From positions 16,831-80,830 of the forward strand of contig MNCI01026349.1 in NCBI GenBank assembly GCA_015680685.1: 64,000 bases of DNA, written 5' to 3'. Below the pieces are notes generated by a model. The model saw only the letters and a program-made list of their open reading frames with translations, searched no databases and was not told the DNA's origin. This stretch comes from Gnetum montanum. Taxonomy: Eukaryota; Streptophyta; Gnetopsida; Gnetales; Gnetaceae. This document shows, piece by piece, positions 1 to 10,959 of the stretch (position 1 is its first letter; each line of letters opens with the position of its first letter). A program made the translations under genes and the position numbers.

Positions 1-994
1 AGCGTTGTATCCCCCTTCAAAACGTGGGATATTATTTATGTCCAAACGCTTGATCCTACTGTCCTCTAAGTGCCTTGTGGGAATCCTAACTGCCTTTGTT
101 ATGTTAAGCATGCTTCGGGTTGCGAGTAGGGGCTCGTCATGATCATCTCTTTCATGACGTCTGTGATGTCTACGTGGTGGTTCCCTACTTTCCCTACGTC
201 CTTGCCCTTGTCCTAACTCCTGTTGACATTCTTGTCGAGGTATTTCATCTTCCCTTTTACTTTTACTCTCTCCGTTATGCTCACGATGGTTGCGCCCAAA
301 TGTCGAAGGAGAGTGTGAATGGCAAGATGAATGAGAAGAGGAAGGGGATCCATCACCATGGCGATGTTTCTTACCTTCTCTTTGGTTGCTTCGGCCCCGA
401 TCATTGTTACAATCTAAGTGTTTGTCCTTAGTGTGAGTAGTTTTTCCTGCCGTGAACAGTTGGTGCTCACGAGGATCAGAGCCTGTAGCATGTACAGTTG
501 ATCGAAGGCCTTGATGCTTTACCTCTTCACTAGAGTGAGGAGGAGGAACATCGTTTTCTAAGAAACCCATTGTGAGGGGTTCCTTGTCTCCTATTTCACT
601 AATGACATGGGGGACCTTGCCCTTCAACAATGAATGTTCGCTTTCCTGCCTTTCGTCCCTGATACGTTGGGCATTTGTGGGCTGATCATCCCTTATGTCA
701 TGGTCATATAGAACGTATTCCGCAAATAGTTCTTGCCATGCCAATCTGTGCTAAGGCACGGAAAAGCATGTTAGGGGCAAATCTATCCAGAGGTAACACG
801 ATGTTACCTTGCAGATCTCTCCATCGTAGTTGCTCATCTTGATGGAGAATAAAAGTAAAGTCAAGGACATACTCATCAGGATGAGTATATGTGACCTTAG
901 ATTATTTAGGACATGGCTGATTTGATTTATGCGTATGATGCTGACCGTCTCCTGTGTTATCCTTAGGTGAGTTGATTTCATGAGAAGAAGCCAT
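1..994 (-). pseudogene. E1 gag (N-terminal two thirds), nearly intact
   Basis: Gag polyprotein of a gypsy element, the structural protein that would form cytoplasmic particles. The start codon is at 994 and begins MASSHE. A segment with HPDEYVLDFTF and DEQLRW matches E3 (HPDEFVPNFTF, DEQLQW) and E6. One 1-nt slip near 740 moves the frame; beyond it the frame stays open to the window edge through a charged His/Arg/Ser-rich linker and into the retrotransposon gag core (NNIPRFEGGYN near the edge). Only one frameshift and almost no nonsense codons are seen, in contrast to all other gag copies here. It may be a recently active copy. The C-terminal gag and pol are outside the window. Confidence 0.8.
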
Positions 995-1118
995 CCTAAT
1001 GGTGTGTTGTTTTACCGTTATTTATGTTCTTAATTAACTGATTAACCCAAAGGTTCGTTAAAGCTCACAACGATGTGAGTGATATCCCTTATGTTCAATT
1101 AGCGTAAAAAACACTTAG

Positions 1119-1136
1119 TCCCCGGCAACGGTGCCA
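1119..1136 (-). other. E1 primer binding site (tRNA-Asp type)
   Basis: On the minus strand the 18 bases one nucleotide inside the LTR read TGGCACCGTTGCCGGGGA. The complement of the plant tRNA-Asp 3' end is TGGCGCCGTTGCCGGGG(A). There is one difference, a G-to-A change at a CpG. Athila-type gypsy elements are known for this primer. Confidence 0.85.
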
Positions 1137-1137
1137 A

Positions 1138-2161
1138 TGATGAGTGGCGAGGTACCCCTACACTCAACCATACGAATACAAGAATGTACGTGCGATCCGG
1201 TTGAACTCCGCAGACTAAATGCCTTAACGCCACAAGAAACACTTGGGGTTAATCGTTCGTTGTCTTCCCAGGCTTGCTTGTATGTGTCACGGTGTATGGT
1301 TAAGCAAGTCTGAGGTATATGATTTTTTTGGTATTTTTCAGTTTATCTCCTAAGCTATGAGGGAAAGGGTTGAGAAACTAACTAACTCTAACTAATGTCC
1401 TAAGTCTAAATTAACTAGCGTCAGCATCCGTTCCCACTTACCGGACACACCCTGAACTATGCAACTGTGGCTACCAAACGCTAATCGTTACTGGGATCAC
1501 CACACGTAACGCAAGTGCTCGAAGTGGTCGTACTGAGGCACCTATTTAGCCTAAGTGTGATAAGCAGCCGATTCCTTGGCTAGCCGTACACACCCGTGGA
1601 TGCTCGTAGCCAAGTCGTACTTATCACACGTTCTAGCCTAGCGATGAGTAGCCGATTCCTTAACTAGCCGTACACATTGGACTACTACTGGGATTACCAA
1701 GCGCAGATCCTGGAATACGCTACTAGGTTACCAAGCAGTCACAATGCTCGTAGTCAAGTCGTACTCACGCGTTGCGACGAGCAGCCGATTCCTTGATTAG
1801 CCGTACACATCCGTAGATGCTCGTAATCAAGTCGTACTCGTGCGCACTAGGAAAGCAATAAATAACAATAAAATAAAACCATGTACTGCAAGGTTTATCC
1901 AATCAAGTTCATCTTTATTGTCGTACACAACTTGTGTTCAAGTTACAAAGTTGCTCGAATAAAGAGCCGTTCACTCTAGGACTCCTACTGCGGGCACATG
2001 GGAAATTAATCTAACTCTGGAGTGTTCAAACTACCAAAGCTTCGCTACTTCTAGCCAGGATTGGGAAATGAAGGGAGTGCCGCCTCTTATTTATAGATAT
2101 GGTGGTGGACTACGATATCGCGTACACGATATCGCGGCTCAGTGCATATCGCGTCTCATTA
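1138..2161 (-). repeat. E1 5' LTR (1,024 bp)
   Basis: On the plus strand the LTR runs from TGATGAG next to the primer site to TCATTA, the decayed complement of TGATGA. A TATA box (TATAAATA, minus) lies at 2095-2088. Upstream of it in U3 are three copies of a GATATCG-type dyad (about 2111-2153). The LTR is longer than the 840-918 bp of its relatives because a unit of about 60 bp with inverted arms occurs three times between 1563 and 1842. Confidence 0.8.
1563..1842 (-). repeat. Three stem-loop units inside the E1 LTR
   Basis: Three related units each contain 8-base inverted arms: CTTGGCTA (1575-1582) with TAGCCAAG (1607-1614); CTTAACTA (1659-1666) with TAGTCAAG (1751-1758); CTTGATTA (1792-1799) with TAATCAAG (1824-1831). 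Units 1 and 3 pair perfectly although two of the eight bases differ between them, changed together on both arms. Unit 2 has one position that would be a G-U wobble in the minus-strand transcript and a longer loop. They lie downstream of the TATA box, in what should be R/U5 of the transcript. Confidence 0.6.
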
Positions 2162-2481
2162 GAAGGGGAAGAGAAAGATGAGGATTTAGAAGAATTGCCA
2201 TGGCTTCTATGGTGTTCTATAGGGTTCCTTGATCTATCTTTTCTAAATTTTAGGGAGGTCTTAGGCCTTGAGGCCTCCCCTAGTTCAGGACTTACATCAT
2301 CTCCTCCAAGATTGTCTACCTTAGGTGAATGTAGTCTTTGAGTGTTGTCAAGGTGGTCATGAACATTAGAAACCCCTACATAAGGTTGGTCACTCCAATT
2401 TTCTTCCTTGTATATCTCGTTAGTTCTCCAACGAATGTTTTCACTATACAGTGCAGTATCACTTCCTTGTGAGAGAGACAT
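2162..2481 (-). pseudogene. E2 gag N-terminal stub
   Basis: An open frame of about 105 codons from the ATG at 2481. It aligns by eye with the E4 gag start at 16038 (MSLSQ in both; E2 has YVGVSNVHDH where the E4 frame gives YARVSYVHGH, and both have NTQ just after). The frame runs without a stop into the E1 LTR, where homology ends; residues after that come from LTR sequence. No catalytic function is expected; this is the N-terminal gag region ahead of capsid. Confidence 0.75.
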
Positions 2482-2587
2482 TGTTATTAGTTTATGGTGT
2501 GTGTGAGTTAATGTTTTCTAAAAGATATATTGTTAATACCGTTACAATGATCATGTATGATATAACTAATCTAGATAACTAGCACCA

Positions 2588-2605
2588 TCCTTGGCAACGA
2601 TGCTA
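2588..2605 (-). other. E2 primer binding site (decayed tRNA-Asp type)
   Basis: Minus strand reads TAGCATCGTTGCCAAGGA, five differences from the tRNA-Asp complement, all G-to-A or C-to-T. One spacer base separates it from the LTR. Confidence 0.8.
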
Positions 2606-2606
2606 A

Positions 2607-3446
2607 TGATGAGCGGCAAGGTACCCCTATGCCCAACCATATGAATCACAAGCATTCAGGCACGATTTCATCGAATTTCATGGATGGGACTAGCTATGGT
2701 ATCTAGATTATTATGCTCTAATTGCAATTTGTTGTCTTCCCACTTAGACTAGTGGTAGCTTTGTCACGTATGGTTTAGTCTAAAGTGAGGTGTATGATGT
2801 TGTCTAATTCTACTTTGCTCCTAATAACGATAAAGAGGTAAATTAATTAAGCTAATGAATAATGGAAAATAAGATCTAAACTAGCCTGTGTGCAATGAGT
2901 ATCCACTCTTAATCGTCTATATACGTCTTGGACTTCGTGAGAGTACTTCTGGGATTGCCAAGCGTATGTCATTGGTTGTGCCAAATAATACACCATTGGA
3001 TTACCTAGTACTTCCACTTAAATGCTCGTGATTAAGATGTATGCATTTTGCTTAATAATAAGAATAGTAAATGGCAATAAATGGAAATGTTTAAATAAGG
3101 AAAATAGTAAATAATTAACAATTAAAAGCAATAATAATCTGAGTGGATGTTGTAATGATGAAAGTAATCTCAATCTTTATTGCTAGTCATGTAACATGTC
3201 CAAGTACGTCACGCTAGGACAAAGGTGACGTACAATTACAAACATCACATTGTAGGCATGCACTAGGAATAATAGAACCCTAAGGAAGACTATCAAAAAT
3301 TGAAAACTAAAACTATCTTCCCTCCATCATGTTCCAATTGTGCATTCAAGTGCTATATTTATAGGCCAGCATAAAGGAGATGACAACGAATATCTAACAT
3401 CACTTTCTAACCCCGACATCAAGGCTTGACAAACCATGACTCATCA
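2607..3446 (-). repeat. E2 5' LTR (840 bp)
   Basis: Bounded on the plus strand by TGATGAG (2607) and CTCATCA (ending 3446). A TATA box on the minus strand is at 3363-3356. The body shares the family's motifs about accepting and losing CTTGGTAAYCC-like blocks (for example 2955-3015 on the complement). Confidence 0.8.
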
Positions 3447-3451
3447 ACAAT

Positions 3452-3850
3452 GGTTTCTAATGCCCTTGATATTGATGTTTTCAATCACCATAATGCTTTA
3501 TTAATTATTCAAAAGTTAAATACCTCTTTTAATCTAACATCTCTTCAATTCCAAAAGATTCCTTATTTTGTTGAATTGCTAAGTCTTCCATTAATTTTAA
3601 AAAAATTTGAAAGCGATTTTATCTCTTATATTAGGCTAATTAAGCACTTTGAAGTCCTCACTATAGGTAGTGGTTTCATAAAATTCGATGTATGATTGAA
3701 ATGGATCTTAATTTACTTAAGTGAGAAATTCTTCTATGTGCTAGTAGAATTAAATATGCATTAAAGATTATTTATTAGAATATTTCAAAGTCATGTCACT
3801 ATTGTCATCGTGAGGGTCACATGTTTGATTTTGCGACTAAAGTTTCTTCT
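3452..3850 (+). pseudogene. LINE ORF1 remnant (RNA-binding, zinc knuckle)
   Basis: An open stretch ends at 3695 with FIKFDV. After a gap the translation gives CHYCHREGH at about 3794-3825, a CCHC-type knuckle with the last Cys lost. Plant L1 elements have an ORF1 with an N-terminal DUF4283-like domain followed by such a knuckle. The length visible is far short of a complete ORF1. Confidence 0.5.
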
Positions 3851-4289
3851 ACTAATGTTAAAGATTCTGATATGGTTTTTTCTATGAATGCTGCAAATCT
3901 TGCAATGATTTATTCTGCTAATGTTTCAATAGTTAGCCCATCCCTTTATTTTATTGCTGTTCAACAAATGTATCTTCAAGCAAGTTTTTAATGAAATCAA
4001 TTTCAAAATATTCTTCAATGACTAAGGGAAAACAAATATATGCTCATAAGGTTTCATAGAGTCCTATTGTTGATTTAGATGGTTTTTAATAATAAAAAAT
4101 GTCGAGGAAGTCTATCTATTGGTGAATATATTCCAAATAATCAAAATAGTCAACATGTTCAAGATATTTTTGTTAGTAATAATTCATTTGCAACTATTGG
4201 TTAATATATGAAGATAACTTCTTTTAAGAATGTTGATTCAACTGATATGGTGGGGGACTCCTCCCCCTTCACCCTATGTTAATCCTTTT

Positions 4290-5060
4290 ATGAAATGTCG
4301 GGGATCTTACTAGTAGACTTTAGAAAAAAGTTATTAATGCTTTTTTTCACATGCGAAATTTAATTCCTAATTTAATTCTTCTTTAAGAAATTAAGATTTC
4401 CAATTCAGATATAGTCATGATTGGTAATAGTATTTTTCATGATTCTACAATATTATTTACTAATCATAATATTCGTCAAGGTGGCATAGCTCTTTTTTTC
4501 AATTATTTTTTATCTAAAAAAATCATCTCTCATGGTCAAGATAATTCTATAGTCTAGGTTATTCTTAACGGTTCTTTTTAATATTTGCAATATTTATGCT
4601 TCTACTACTTTTACTAATGAAATTATTTTACGACAGTTTATTCGCTAAAGTTTGCCTAACATTCCTTGCCTTTTTGGTGGTGATTTTAATATGATTGAAA
4701 ATTCTTATAAATAAATTGATGGAGTTTTCTCTTAGCTTGTAGGCCATAACCTTTCTATTTGGTGTATGTTAAGGAACAATTTTGTTTATGTCATACTGCA
4801 GGATCAAATGTTCATCATCATGATTGGTTTACTTGGTCTAATCTCCATGAAGGTAATAATTAGATTTTTGAAGGACTTAACCAATTTTATTTTTCCAATT
4901 ATTCTTATTGGTTCTATGATGGAAAGGTTAGAGTTCACAAAAATGCAACTCTTTCAAAACATTTTCTAATTTCTCAAGTTGAAATTTGGTATTAAGTCTC
5001 TAGTTCAACATTATGAGCTTTTTCATATGAATGCATCTTTATTTCTTACTCCTTCTAAAA
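4290..5060 (+). pseudogene. LINE endonuclease remnant (EEP fold)
   Basis: The translation in broken frames includes RQGGIALFF (about 4474-4500) and, at about 4670-4695, FGGDFNMI, the metal-binding GDFN signature of the exonuclease/endonuclease/phosphatase domain that nicks target DNA. Multiple stops and slips. Confidence 0.6.
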
Positions 5061-5639
5061 AATGTATTTTCATATCTTTCTAGAATGTACAAATGAGACC
5101 CCTTGGTAAATCAGGTTGGATTAAGTTGTAGTTACATGCTATATATCATATTTGTAATTTTTTCCATTGGTTAGATAAGCAATATGTTAAGAGATAAAGA
5201 GAGGACAAAGAAAAAGAGTTGTGATGAAATTCAACAAATCAACACTACTTTACATAATGATCCCTTTAATATTAATCTTTAACAATAACTTGTTTATGTT
5301 TGCTCAATTAAACAAAAATGGGATGTGCATAATGTTAAGAGTGCTCTCATTAAGAGGTGTCTCAATTGATTGAAAGTAAAGGGAGAATCATGCAAAGAAT
5401 TTTTTAAATTCTTACAATGTAAAGGTAATTTTCCTATTATTGACATCATAGAAGTTGATAGTCAACTTACTTATGATCCTTTTCTTATCAATGGTTTTCT
5501 TAAAATATATTTTCAATGTGTATTTATCTTAGAGGGCTTTGTTCATGTAGATTTTCTCTCTAATTGTGATCATTTACCTAATATTGTTTGTGGCAATCAC
5601 AACCATCTTCTTGAATAGAGTATATCTCTTACTAAAATT

Positions 5640-6500
5640 AAAGATATAGTGTTTAGCTTGGCCAATGATAAAGCTCAAGGTTTTGATGGAATTTCCATTA
5701 AATGTTTTCAAAAATTATTGAGATGTAATAAATGTTTTCTTGGTTAAGAGCTAAATAGAGGAGCCATCAAACTTATTCCTAAGGATGATGACATTTTGCA
5801 CATTGCTAATTGGCTCCCTATTACTCTTCTGAATTTTGTTTAGGAAGTTTTGGCTAAATGTTTTGCAAGAAGATTAAAACCATTTATTCCTCAATTAATC
5901 ACTCTAGTGCAAATTGGCTTTGTCAAGGGTAGATATATTTTGGATCATATTGTGGTAGCTTAGAAGGGTATGGAATGGGTTAAGGATTCCAATAAAGACA
6001 TTACTTTTTTGAAGCTTGATTATGCTAAAGTATATGATAGAATTGAATAGTAGTTTATTATTGCTTATCTTCATAAATATGATTTTAATGAAAATTTTAT
6101 TTGAATGGTGAAGATGTTTTTTGCAGATGCTAATGGTGGAGCTTCAAGCTTGAATGCTTAGTTAGACAAGGTTGTCCTCTTACTTCTTATCTCTTCATCA
6201 TTAATGTAGATTTTTTTATGCCATGCTATACAAAAGGACTAGGAACATAATTTGCTATAAGGCATCTTTATTAAAAACAATTTTTTTACTTTATTAAATA
6301 TGCATTTTGTAGATGACTTCTTTTTATGATAATGTTGATCAATATTGCAAAGTTCCAGGCTCTTAGATTAATTAGTCCAAATCTTCTATCTTTTGCAATA
6401 AGAGGGCTCAAGAATGGGCTTTGTCTAAATCTTGGCATTTCTTAGAATAGTCAAATATTTTCAAATTGTTATGCATTCCTTTTTGCTTTGGTGGAACTTA
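5640..6500 (+). pseudogene. LINE reverse transcriptase, N-terminal half
   Basis: Readable motifs in order: IKLIPKDDD (about 5770), NWLPITLLN (5810-5836), FVKGRYILDHIV (5920-5955) and LKLDYAKVYDRIE (6013-6050), matching the finger and palm motifs of plant L1 reverse transcriptases. Several stops are TAG at positions where TGG or CAG is expected. The catalytic-site region is poorly preserved before the break at 6527. Confidence 0.75.
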
Positions 6501-6527
6501 AAAACTTTATGGGATGGTATAGTGAAG

Positions 6528-7387
6528 TGATGAGTCATGGTTGGCTATGTTGACAAGGCCCCATTGACTAGGCCTCATCGATGCAAGGTCTATTCTTGCC
6601 TATAAATACGCACTCACTAGCGACATTTATGACAATAGATTTATAGCAATAGTAGACCTCTTGCAGTTTTTCCATTTAAAAGTTAGAATATTTTCCCAAG
6701 TGCCCGTAGCAGGAGTCATTAAGCATACAGATCTTTATTCGAGCATTGTTGTATTTGAGCACAATAGTGTGTATGGCAATAAAGATGAGCTTCTTGATCA
6801 ACCTTGTAGCATTCTAGATAATTTAGCTATTTTATTCATGCATTTAATGTTTTCAGTTATTTATTTAATGTTTTCCAGTGATTAAGATAACTACGCTAAT
6901 TAAGCAAGATAAGATAGATAGATTAAATACATAAGTACAATCGCTTCGAGCGTAACACGTATTTGCTTGCTAATCCTAGTAGCGTTATTGCTTGGTACAC
7001 CCAATAGCATTGCACTTGGTAATGCAGTAGTGGATACATGGGTTCAAGACATGTACAGAAAGTGGGATTGGATGCTTATGTTAGGACTAGTGAGAGATTG
7101 ATTAGTTAGTTAAATCAAATTAGTCATTAAATTACTTTTTCTCTTTCTTTAAGCTTTAAAGAACGTAAAACATAAAATGATAAAAATCATATGCCTCAAT
7201 TACACTTAACCATACCTTTTTACTTCACAAGTGTAATTGGAAAGACAATGAATGATTATTAGGATAAAATTCACTTCCTCTAAGACTAGTGCAATAGAAA
7301 ATAGAAAGTCCAGGAAATTTGATTGAATTGCATGAGTACTCTATGATTCATATGGTTGGGCATAAGGGTACCCTTCACCACTCATCA
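6528..7387 (+). repeat. E3 5' LTR (860 bp)
   Basis: Starts TGATGAGTCATGG and ends CACTCATCA. U3 contains TTGACNAGGCC / AGGCCTCATCGATGCA dyad-like blocks (6549-6585). TATA box TATAAATA at 6601-6608. The region from about 6940 has repeated TTGGTAATCC-like blocks shared across the family. Confidence 0.9.
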
Positions 7388-7388
7388 T

Positions 7389-7406
7389 TAGCATTGTTGC
7401 TGAGGA
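7389..7406 (+). other. E3 primer binding site
   Basis: TAGCATTGTTGCTGAGGA, one base after the LTR. Six differences from the tRNA-Asp complement, all transitions of deamination type. Confidence 0.85.
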
Positions 7407-7537
7407 CTCTATTTGTTGAAACATGTGCTATCTAAGTTTAGTGGATATCATTAGTTTTGTTGGACAAACCCCAAGGTTGATATCATTCCCAAATAATATA
7501 ACTACAAAAGCACACTGATACTTTATTTGTTTGCAAA

Positions 7538-9990
7538 ATGTCTTCTTGTCACAAGCAAAATGATATGAAACCACCGGTCCCACAAGAGTGCAAAGTGATA
7601 TATAGTCATCCAGATGAGTTTGTGCCTAATTTCACCTTCGTCCTACATTAGGATGAGCAACTGCAATGGTGTGATATGGAAGATAACATTATATTACCTC
7701 CTGATCGATTTGTGCCCGAGATGCTGCTTCAAACTTTGAAGAAGTTAGGCATCTCAAATCTTCAAGAGGAATACTTTGTGAATGGTCATGACACTTGGGA
7801 CTACCATCCTACTAAAACATAGCACTAATGAGATCAACATCAAGAGAGGCATCATGAGGATGCAAAGGGAAAATAGTTCACAAATCCCTTATTCCTACTA
7901 AACCAAGATGACAATGAGGACCCTCCCTCCGAGGGCTCTTAGTATGAAGATTTTCTATCCTTTGTTACTAATGATGAGGGTGTGACCCTAAATCTGTGGT
8001 CTACAATCCACAATTTAGGTTTAGGGAAAGATGGTACTCAAGGCAAGGGGTCAAACAAGCATCACGATAATGGGAAAGCTTATGAACATAGCCATGATAA
8101 CCTAATGGGGATTGGTAAACACCATGGTCGTGGCAGTCCTCCTCTCTTTTCACCCTCTTCATTTGCATCTACTTCTTCTTCCTCTTCTAATTTTGAAAGA
8201 CACTACAAAAGGAACAACCATCATGAGCATCGAGGTAATAATACTAATCACCATGCCCACAATAATCAAAGGGGTAACAAAGGACATCATTGAAGATAAT
8301 GAAATACTGATGATGATGAGCCTTTGTTGGCAACTCAAAGTATGCGTAACATTGTAGAGGTAGTCAAGATCCCAAGGAGGCATGTAAAAGATAGTCAAAT
8401 CAAGCACTTATACATGAACAATATCCCAAGATTTGAGGAAGGATATAACTCTAATCCGCAAAACCATCTACAAGCCTTTCACAATGCTTGCACCTTACAA
8501 AACATTGAGAATGATTGACAGAAACTTAAGCTATTCCCTAGGAAACTCATTAAGGAAGGAGAAGGTTGGTACTAGTTCTTGGAGCTAGAATCCATTCACA
8601 GATGGAGTACCATGCTAGAACTATTCAATGAAAAATATCAGACATACTCCAAAGTGTCTAACCTGAGAAGGCAAATCCAAGTCTAGAAACAAGGAACACA
8701 TGAACCCTTGGATGCTACCATGGGCAGACGGTATTCTCTTTTACATTGATGCCTTAGCCATGGTTATTCTTAGAGGGAACAGCTCCACCACTTCATAGAT
8801 GGGCTCAAAGTAGAAACCAGAAGAACTCTTGGGGTTTATGCCCAAGGGAGATTGTTTGAAGTAAGAGATCATTAGATACAAAGGCTAATAGAATAGGTAG
8901 TTGAAGAAGAAGGTGAGTTGCAAAAAAGGGAAAGTGCAGAAGAATATAATAGGGATCCTTCCATAAGGAAAAGGGAGGTCTAATTTTGTGATGAATAGGA
9001 GTCACCACTTGATGAAGTGGTGAACAAGAAGACCTTGCCCATCTAAAAATCTATTTCTAGTATTTCAGCAAAGGTTGACAAATTATGGGACTCTTTGGAT
9101 GAAAAATTCCAAACTGGTATGAATATTGCTAAAGAATCCAAAGAGTAAAATAGTGATCATCACCGTAGAAGGTGGAAAGAAGCTAAACGTGCCTATTAGA
9201 GAGGTAAGGGCAAAGCTGTTGTAGTGAAAGAAGTTGTGGAGATAGACTTTGATGATGACGTTGGTTGTAAAATTTGTCAATATGAATATCCTAAGGTCTA
9301 TTACCTTATGGTGTCACACTTACAAGAGTATGGGATGTATGCATTGAATCCTCAACTAGCATGGAGGCAAGCACCAAGACAATTATCTTATCCTCAAGGT
9401 AATCCAAGGCAATTCCACCAACAACAACAAGCTTACTACCTAAGTGGAGCTCCACCCCAACCATATGAACAATATTAATAGTGACAACATCCACAATCAT
9501 GAGGAATGTCACCACAAAGACAATAGTACCTTTACAAACAACCAAATCCATATGGGTACTATGTTCAACAGCCATTTCTCCATGAAGATCTGCAAGCCAC
9601 ACATCATTCTAGCATCACTATTATCCTCCAGAGTACCATCAAACTCATTCACCATCTACTTGAGGGGAGCACCCATATCCATACCACTTTTTGCATGTGT
9701 TTGCACACATCCCTCCACCCTCAACCTAGTTACCTCCTATTTCATCCATGTAAGGTGAAATTCCCTCATAGCCATAGCAACAAAGCACTACAAGGACTGT
9801 ACATTTATAACTAGCCTTCCAGCCGAGTGGTTCAGATAATTGATCTAGGAAATGATCATTTTTTCAACCCAAAAATCCTCCAAATTCTTCACAACCTAAT
9901 GTGGCTAGTTGTCTAGTATCTCCAACACCCTCATCCTCTGCATCAAACACATTCGAGTGCCCTTCAAACTAAATGCCACCTCAGATTTGC
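7538..9990 (+). pseudogene. E3 gag
   Basis: Gypsy gag. ATG at 7538 (MSSCHK). The same frame can be followed through 7982-8293, 8324-8518 and 9224-9475, with nonsense codons between. N-terminal block with HPDEFVPNFTF; Ser/His/Asn-rich linker (about 8100-8290); capsid core NNIPRFEEGYNSNPQNHLQAFHNA (8416-8490, cited in part as NIPRFEEGY and HLQAFHNA) followed by LKLFPRKLI and the usual WY(x)LE segment; a zinc-binding variant CKIC...PK near 9268; Gln/Pro/Tyr-rich C-terminus. E1 and E6 have the same layout. Gag assembles particles in the cytoplasm. Confidence 0.8.
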
Positions 9991-10560
9991 ACTGTGATGT
10001 TAACTCATGTTGTTTTCAATTGGATCAAGGCTAGCAACCTTCCCATGAAAAGATCTAACCTAGGAAGTCCTCTTATTTATTTGTAGATCATTGGACATGA
10101 GCCATGCAAGGCTCTTCTTAACTATGGTTTTTCAATGTCAATCTCATCTCCCATGACATGTACAAGGTTTGAAACCTACCATCTCTTAAGAAGAGCAACA
10201 TCCATATGAAATTGGTAGACCAGTCAATCATTGTTTTCTTAGGACTAGTGGAGGACATTGTGACCACAGTTTGTAAGTGGTCCTATCCTACTAATTTTCT
10301 AGTGATCAAGGTGAACAACTACAAAGGTGACTTCCCCATCATTATGGAAAGAGCATGGTTAAGCATAGTTGATGCATAAATGAATATCAAGGACCTTTCC
10401 TTTGAAATCTCTAAGGAAAATGAATTTGAAAGGCTAGAGAAGAAGCATGTTCCATGCATCACATGTAGTGATAACAGGTGCAACTGTGTGTAGAAAATCT
10501 AGTCCATCAAAAGTACATACATTAAAGCATGCAATCAATGTGCATAAGACACAGATATCC
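9990..10560 (+). pseudogene. E3 aspartic protease region
   Basis: A broken reading gives IIGHEPCKALL (about 10090-10120), where the plant gypsy protease has ALLDSGSS; here Asp is replaced by Asn and the following residues by YGFS. Later segments (NNYKGDFPIIMERAWLS at about 10315-10365) match the distal protease region. The equivalent regions of E5 and E6 are on the minus strand at about 49980-50560 and 61140-61770. Confidence 0.6.
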
Positions 10561-10640
10561 AAAGGTGCTTGTACGCATCAACCACAAAATAGGAGGACAC
10601 CCAATGGCTAATAGTTGACTTAAATAGTAGCACACTATGC

Positions 10641-10925
10641 ATGGAACCTACTGAGAGCCTAACATGTGCTTATGTCAAAGGCATGGATGAACTTGAGCAA
10701 GTTCATCACCAACTCTCTAATGATGAAGATGATGATACCTGTTGGGGAGAGATGGAAATCCCTGAAACTTTCAAACAAGAGCCCCTAGAGTTTAAACCTC
10801 GACAAGCAGACACGAAGTATGCATTTTTGAATAATGGAAAGTTAGTTATAATCAATTCAAATCTTACTCCTAAACAAAAAGAAAAACTATTGAAAGTGGT
10901 CAACAAGTGGCCAACAACCTTTACT
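10641..10925 (+). pseudogene. E3 protease-RT linker
   Basis: An uninterrupted 95-codon stretch (METE-type start MEPTES) with KYAFLNNGKLVIIN and LTPKQKEKLL. Athila-type pols have a closely similar segment (YAFL ... VII ... LTPEQEEKLL pattern) just before reverse transcriptase. Homologous open segments occur in E5 (49935-49699) and E6 (about 61110-60860). Confidence 0.7.
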
Positions 10926-10959
10926 TAGTCATATCTCGAATTGACAAGAATCGATCCAA

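Larger units (their letters stand above)
1..2161 (-). mobile_element. E1: gypsy LTR retrotransposon, 5' end (gag + PBS + LTR), cut by window start
   Basis: Read on the minus strand, this is an LTR (2161 to 1138), one spacer base, a primer binding site and gag, running off the window at base 1. It is inserted in the gag of E2: the E2 gag frame stops at about 2162 and its continuation is not in the window. It is the least decayed element here. The primer site differs from the plant tRNA-Asp complement at one position, gag has a single frame slip, and CpG is still frequent. Its gag matches E3 and E6 in domain order and motif. The partner LTR and right-hand target duplication lie outside, so insertion boundaries rest on the LTR termini alone (TAATGA at the start, ending TCATCA). 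Confidence 0.85.
2162..3446 (-). mobile_element. E2: gypsy element 5' end (LTR + PBS + gag stub)
   Basis: On the minus strand: LTR 3446-2607, primer site 2605-2588, untranslated leader, gag start at 2481, then interruption by E1 at 2161. The gag start (MSLSQ) and following residues match the gag of E4, not those of E1/E3/E6, so E2 and E4 belong to one gag type. ACAAT at 3447-3451 is the candidate right-hand target duplication where E2 enters the LINE; the left half is outside the window. Confidence 0.8.
3447..6527 (+). mobile_element. L1-type LINE, 5' part (split by E3)
   Basis: Decayed non-LTR retrotransposon. In order: an ORF1-like part with a zinc knuckle remnant, an endonuclease-like part and a reverse-transcriptase part. 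The element is interrupted at 6527/6528 by E3 and continues at 28843. Many stop codons and frame slips. The 5' end is not clear: E2 abuts at 3446, and the LINE may start left of that. Confidence 0.75.

Noticed and set aside
9306-9602. 98-codon minus-strand open frame in E3 gag
   Set aside because: Antisense of the Gln/Tyr/Pro-rich gag C-terminus; no independent features.
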